16,463 nucleotides of DNA from Candidatus Sulfopaludibacter sp. SbA3 (GTDB taxonomy: Bacteria; Acidobacteriota; Terriglobia; 20CM-2-55-15), in contig CAMAWS010000013.1 of the NCBI GenBank assembly GCA_945861845.1, positions 1-16,463 on the forward strand. Reading direction: 5' to 3'. The notes beneath the pieces were generated by a model. It was not told the origin of the DNA. It saw only the letters and a program-made list of their open reading frames with translations, and ran no database searches. Position 1 is the stretch's first letter, and every line of letters begins with the position of its first letter. Position numbers and translations under genes: made by a program. Of this stretch, positions 14,854 to 16,463 are shown one piece after another.

Positions 14854-16293
14854 TTATTGCAGCCCGTTCTTGGCGATTGTAATCGCGCGCATCAGCGCCC
14901 GCGCCTTGTTCACAGTTTCCACGTACTCGTTTTCGGGAATCGAATCCGCAACGATACCGCCGCCAGCCTGGATGTAACCTTTATTACCGCGGACAACCAG
15001 TGTGCGGATCGCGATGCACGAATCGAGATTGTCGCTGAAATCGAGATACATCACCGAGCCTGCGTATACACCTCGCTTCGTCGGCTCGAGTTCGTCGATG
15101 ATTTCCATGGCGCGCACTTTCGGCGCGCCCGAAACTGTTCCGGCAGGAAAGCACGCCATGAGCGTATCCCATCGATCGAGACCCTCGCGCAATTCGCCCT
15201 TCAACGACGAGACCAGGTGCATCACGTGGGAGTAACGCTCAATGAACATGAAGTCTTCCACCCGGACGGTTCCGTATTTCGACACCCGGCCCAGGTCATT
15301 GCGGCCCAGGTCCACCAGCATGACGTGCTCTGCCCGCTCTTTTTCGTCGGCCAGCAGTTCCTGCGCGAACTTCTCGTCTTCGGCTTCGTCTTTGCCGCGT
15401 GGGCGCGTTCCGGCAATCGGGCGGTAAGAGATTTCGCCATTGCGGACCTTCACAAGCATTTCCGGAGAAGAACCCACGATGAACGTATCGGGCATCTTCA
15501 GGAAGTACATGTATGGCGATGGATTCACGACTCGCAGGGCGCGGTAGACGTCAAACGGCGAAGCGGGCAATTCGACTTCGAAACGCTGGGCCAGCACGAC
15601 CTGGAAGATGTCGCCCGCGGCAATGTACTCCTTCGCCGCAGTGACGGCCTTAAGATAGTCGTCCTTCGCGAAGTTTGAATTGATGACGAGATCTCCCTCC
15701 GAGGCGGTCACGGAAGGCACTTCGAAAGGCGCGCGGAGCAGCGTCTCAATTCCGGCAATCTCCGCCATTGCGTTTTGATACTGCGTCTCGATCGGCTCGC
15801 TCGTCTCGTCCACAAGCAGGTTTGTGATGATGTGGATCTGGTGGCGCACGTGGTCGAAGGCGAGGACAGTCCTGTAGAACATCAGCACGGCATCATCCAC
15901 GCCAAGATCGTCGAGGCCGTTCTGGGGAATGTCCTCGACTGTGCGCACCATGTCATAGCCAAAGTACCCGACGGCTCCCCCGGTGAACGGCGGAAGGGCC
16001 GGCAGCCGGACGGCTCGAAAACGGGCCATCGTCTGGCGGACGTTCTGCATGAAGTCTGCGGGCTTGCCGTCACGGTATCGCAAGACGATGAAGGGATTGG
16101 ATCCAAGAAACGAATACCGCGCGATGGTTTCGCCGCCTTCGACGCTTTCCAGCAGGAAGGCGTACGGACGGTCTTTCTCAAGCTTGAGGAATGCCGACAC
16201 CGGCGTAAGGAAGTCGGCGATAACCGACTTGTATACCGGTATGACGTTTCCGGATTCCCGGAGCTTTTTGACTTCTTCCAGACTTGGTTGCAT
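14854..16293 (-). CDS. trpE: Anthranilate synthase component I
   Basis: TrpE makes anthranilate from chorismate and ammonia, the committed step of tryptophan synthesis. The 479-aa protein has the tryptophan feedback-binding motif LLES at residues 47-50 (YAFLLESVEGGE), which suggests allosteric inhibition by tryptophan. Chorismate-binding-domain motifs are present: YMYFLKMPDTFIVGSSPEMLV, RPIAGTRPRGKDEAED, HVMLVDLGRNDLGRV, CFPAGTVSGAPK and IQAGGGIV. The LLES motif and the partner trpG distinguish it from PabB. The ATG at 16293 is the first gene of the operon; upstream lie only the two repeat families. No leader peptide rich in Trp codons or obvious attenuator is visible within the 170 bases available. 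Confidence 0.96.
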   Translation of the reverse strand: MQPSLEEVKKLRESGNVIPVYKSVIADFLTPVSAFLKLEKDRPYAFLLESVEGGETIARYSFLGSNPFIVLRYRDGKPADFMQNVRQTMARFRAVRLPALPPFTGGAVGYFGYDMVRTVEDIPQNGLDDLGVDDAVLMFYRTVLAFDHVRHQIHIITNLLVDETSEPIETQYQNAMAEIAGIETLLRAPFEVPSVTASEGDLVINSNFAKDDYLKAVTAAKEYIAAGDIFQVVLAQRFEVELPASPFDVYRALRVVNPSPYMYFLKMPDTFIVGSSPEMLVKVRNGEISYRPIAGTRPRGKDEAEDEKFAQELLADEKERAEHVMLVDLGRNDLGRVSKYGTVRVEDFMFIERYSHVMHLVSSLKGELREGLDRWDTLMACFPAGTVSGAPKVRAMEIIDELEPTKRGVYAGSVMYLDFSDNLDSCIAIRTLVVRGNKGYIQAGGGIVADSIPENEYVETVNKARALMRAITIAKNGLQ

Positions 16294-16328
16294 ATCTTGC
16301 TCGTCTGACCTGGCCTGATAGCTAATGA

Positions 16329-16357
16329 CCTGTGGGCGCGGGGCTTCAGCCCCGTGC
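16329..16357. repeat. Single arm of the REPIN-like family upstream of trpE
   Basis: This stretch matches the arm at 13159-13187 with one change (TTCAG instead of TTGAG). The similarity continues inward to a shared ACAGAA near 16367-16372. No clean opposite arm follows, so the element is solo or decayed. It ends 36 bases upstream of the trpE start, inside the likely leader. Confidence 0.75.
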
Positions 16358-16374
16358 CGAGCTCATACAGAAAA

Positions 16375-16403
16375 TAAATTTGGTGGAGCTGGCTTGGTCC
16401 CAA
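16375..16403 (-). promoter_or_regulatory. Weak candidate promoter for the trp operon
   Basis: On the minus strand TTGGGA (16403-16398) and AATTTA (16380-16375) are separated by 17 bases. Both boxes are poor matches to consensus. The site lies between the two repeats and is the only A/T-rich stretch upstream of trpE in the window. The true promoter could be further upstream. Confidence 0.2.
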
Positions 16404-16405
16404 AC

Positions 16406-16463
16406 TCCCCTCCTAAGTTAGGAGGGGTGGCTGCGCCCATAAAGCAAATGCTGCGAAGCCTCC
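16406..16463. mobile_element. Second copy of the MITE-like element, cut by the window end
   Basis: Bases 16406-16438 are identical to 10407-10438 except for one extra C at the end, including the full palindrome with CCCCTCCTAA arms. After that the two copies diverge (AAAGCAAATGCTGCGAAGCC here), so only the end is strongly conserved. The rest lies outside the window. Confidence 0.65.

Noticed and set aside
14836..15678. A 280-codon plus-strand frame opposite trpE
   Set aside because: It is fully antisense to conserved trpE motifs, and its translation is histidine- and arginine-rich in a way typical of reverse-frame shadows.

Overview
The window looks like a chromosomal segment of an Acidobacteriota-type soil bacterium. 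That assignment is an inference: it rests on the moderately high GC, the trpEGDCFBA-aroQ-tyrA gene order, the style of the sigma-54 regulator and of the 101-residue protein before ugd, and the palindromic repeats. No rRNA or other taxonomic marker is present. Apart from the first two genes, everything is on the minus strand.

Left edge (1-2057, plus strand): a sigma-54-dependent activator whose reading frame is open to the window edge (GAF-like domain, AAA+ domain, atypical C-terminus), then a small single-pass membrane protein whose 3' end overlaps galE tail to tail by 26 bases.

Nucleotide-sugar operon (5562 down to 2032, minus): a 101-aa protein of unknown function, ugd (UDP-glucose dehydrogenase), a UDP-glucuronate decarboxylase (uxs) and galE (UDP-glucose 4-epimerase). 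All three junctions are 4-base start/stop overlaps (ATGA, ATGA, GTGA), so the four genes are probably translationally coupled. Together they would make UDP-glucuronate and UDP-xylose and interconvert UDP-glucose and UDP-galactose for surface polysaccharide.

Accessory module (7085 down to 5670, minus): an operator-like palindrome region, a HigB/RelE-like toxin candidate, an XRE regulator with a long C-terminal extension, and a DUF3467-like small protein. A 12-bp direct repeat lies on both sides of this module.

Aromatic amino acid operon (16293 down to 7210, minus): trpE, trpG, trpD, trpC, trpF, trpB, trpA, aroQ (chorismate mutase), tyrA (prephenate dehydrogenase), scoA and scoB. The first nine genes supply the whole chorismate-to-tryptophan branch plus the first two committed steps toward tyrosine. 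The last two encode a 3-oxoacid CoA-transferase, an unexpected partner. Genes overlap or nearly touch except at two gaps (trpD/trpC and trpB/trpA), and each gap is filled by a different palindromic repeat. Pieces of both repeat families recur upstream of trpE. I found no tRNA, rRNA, CRISPR array, transposase or integrase.
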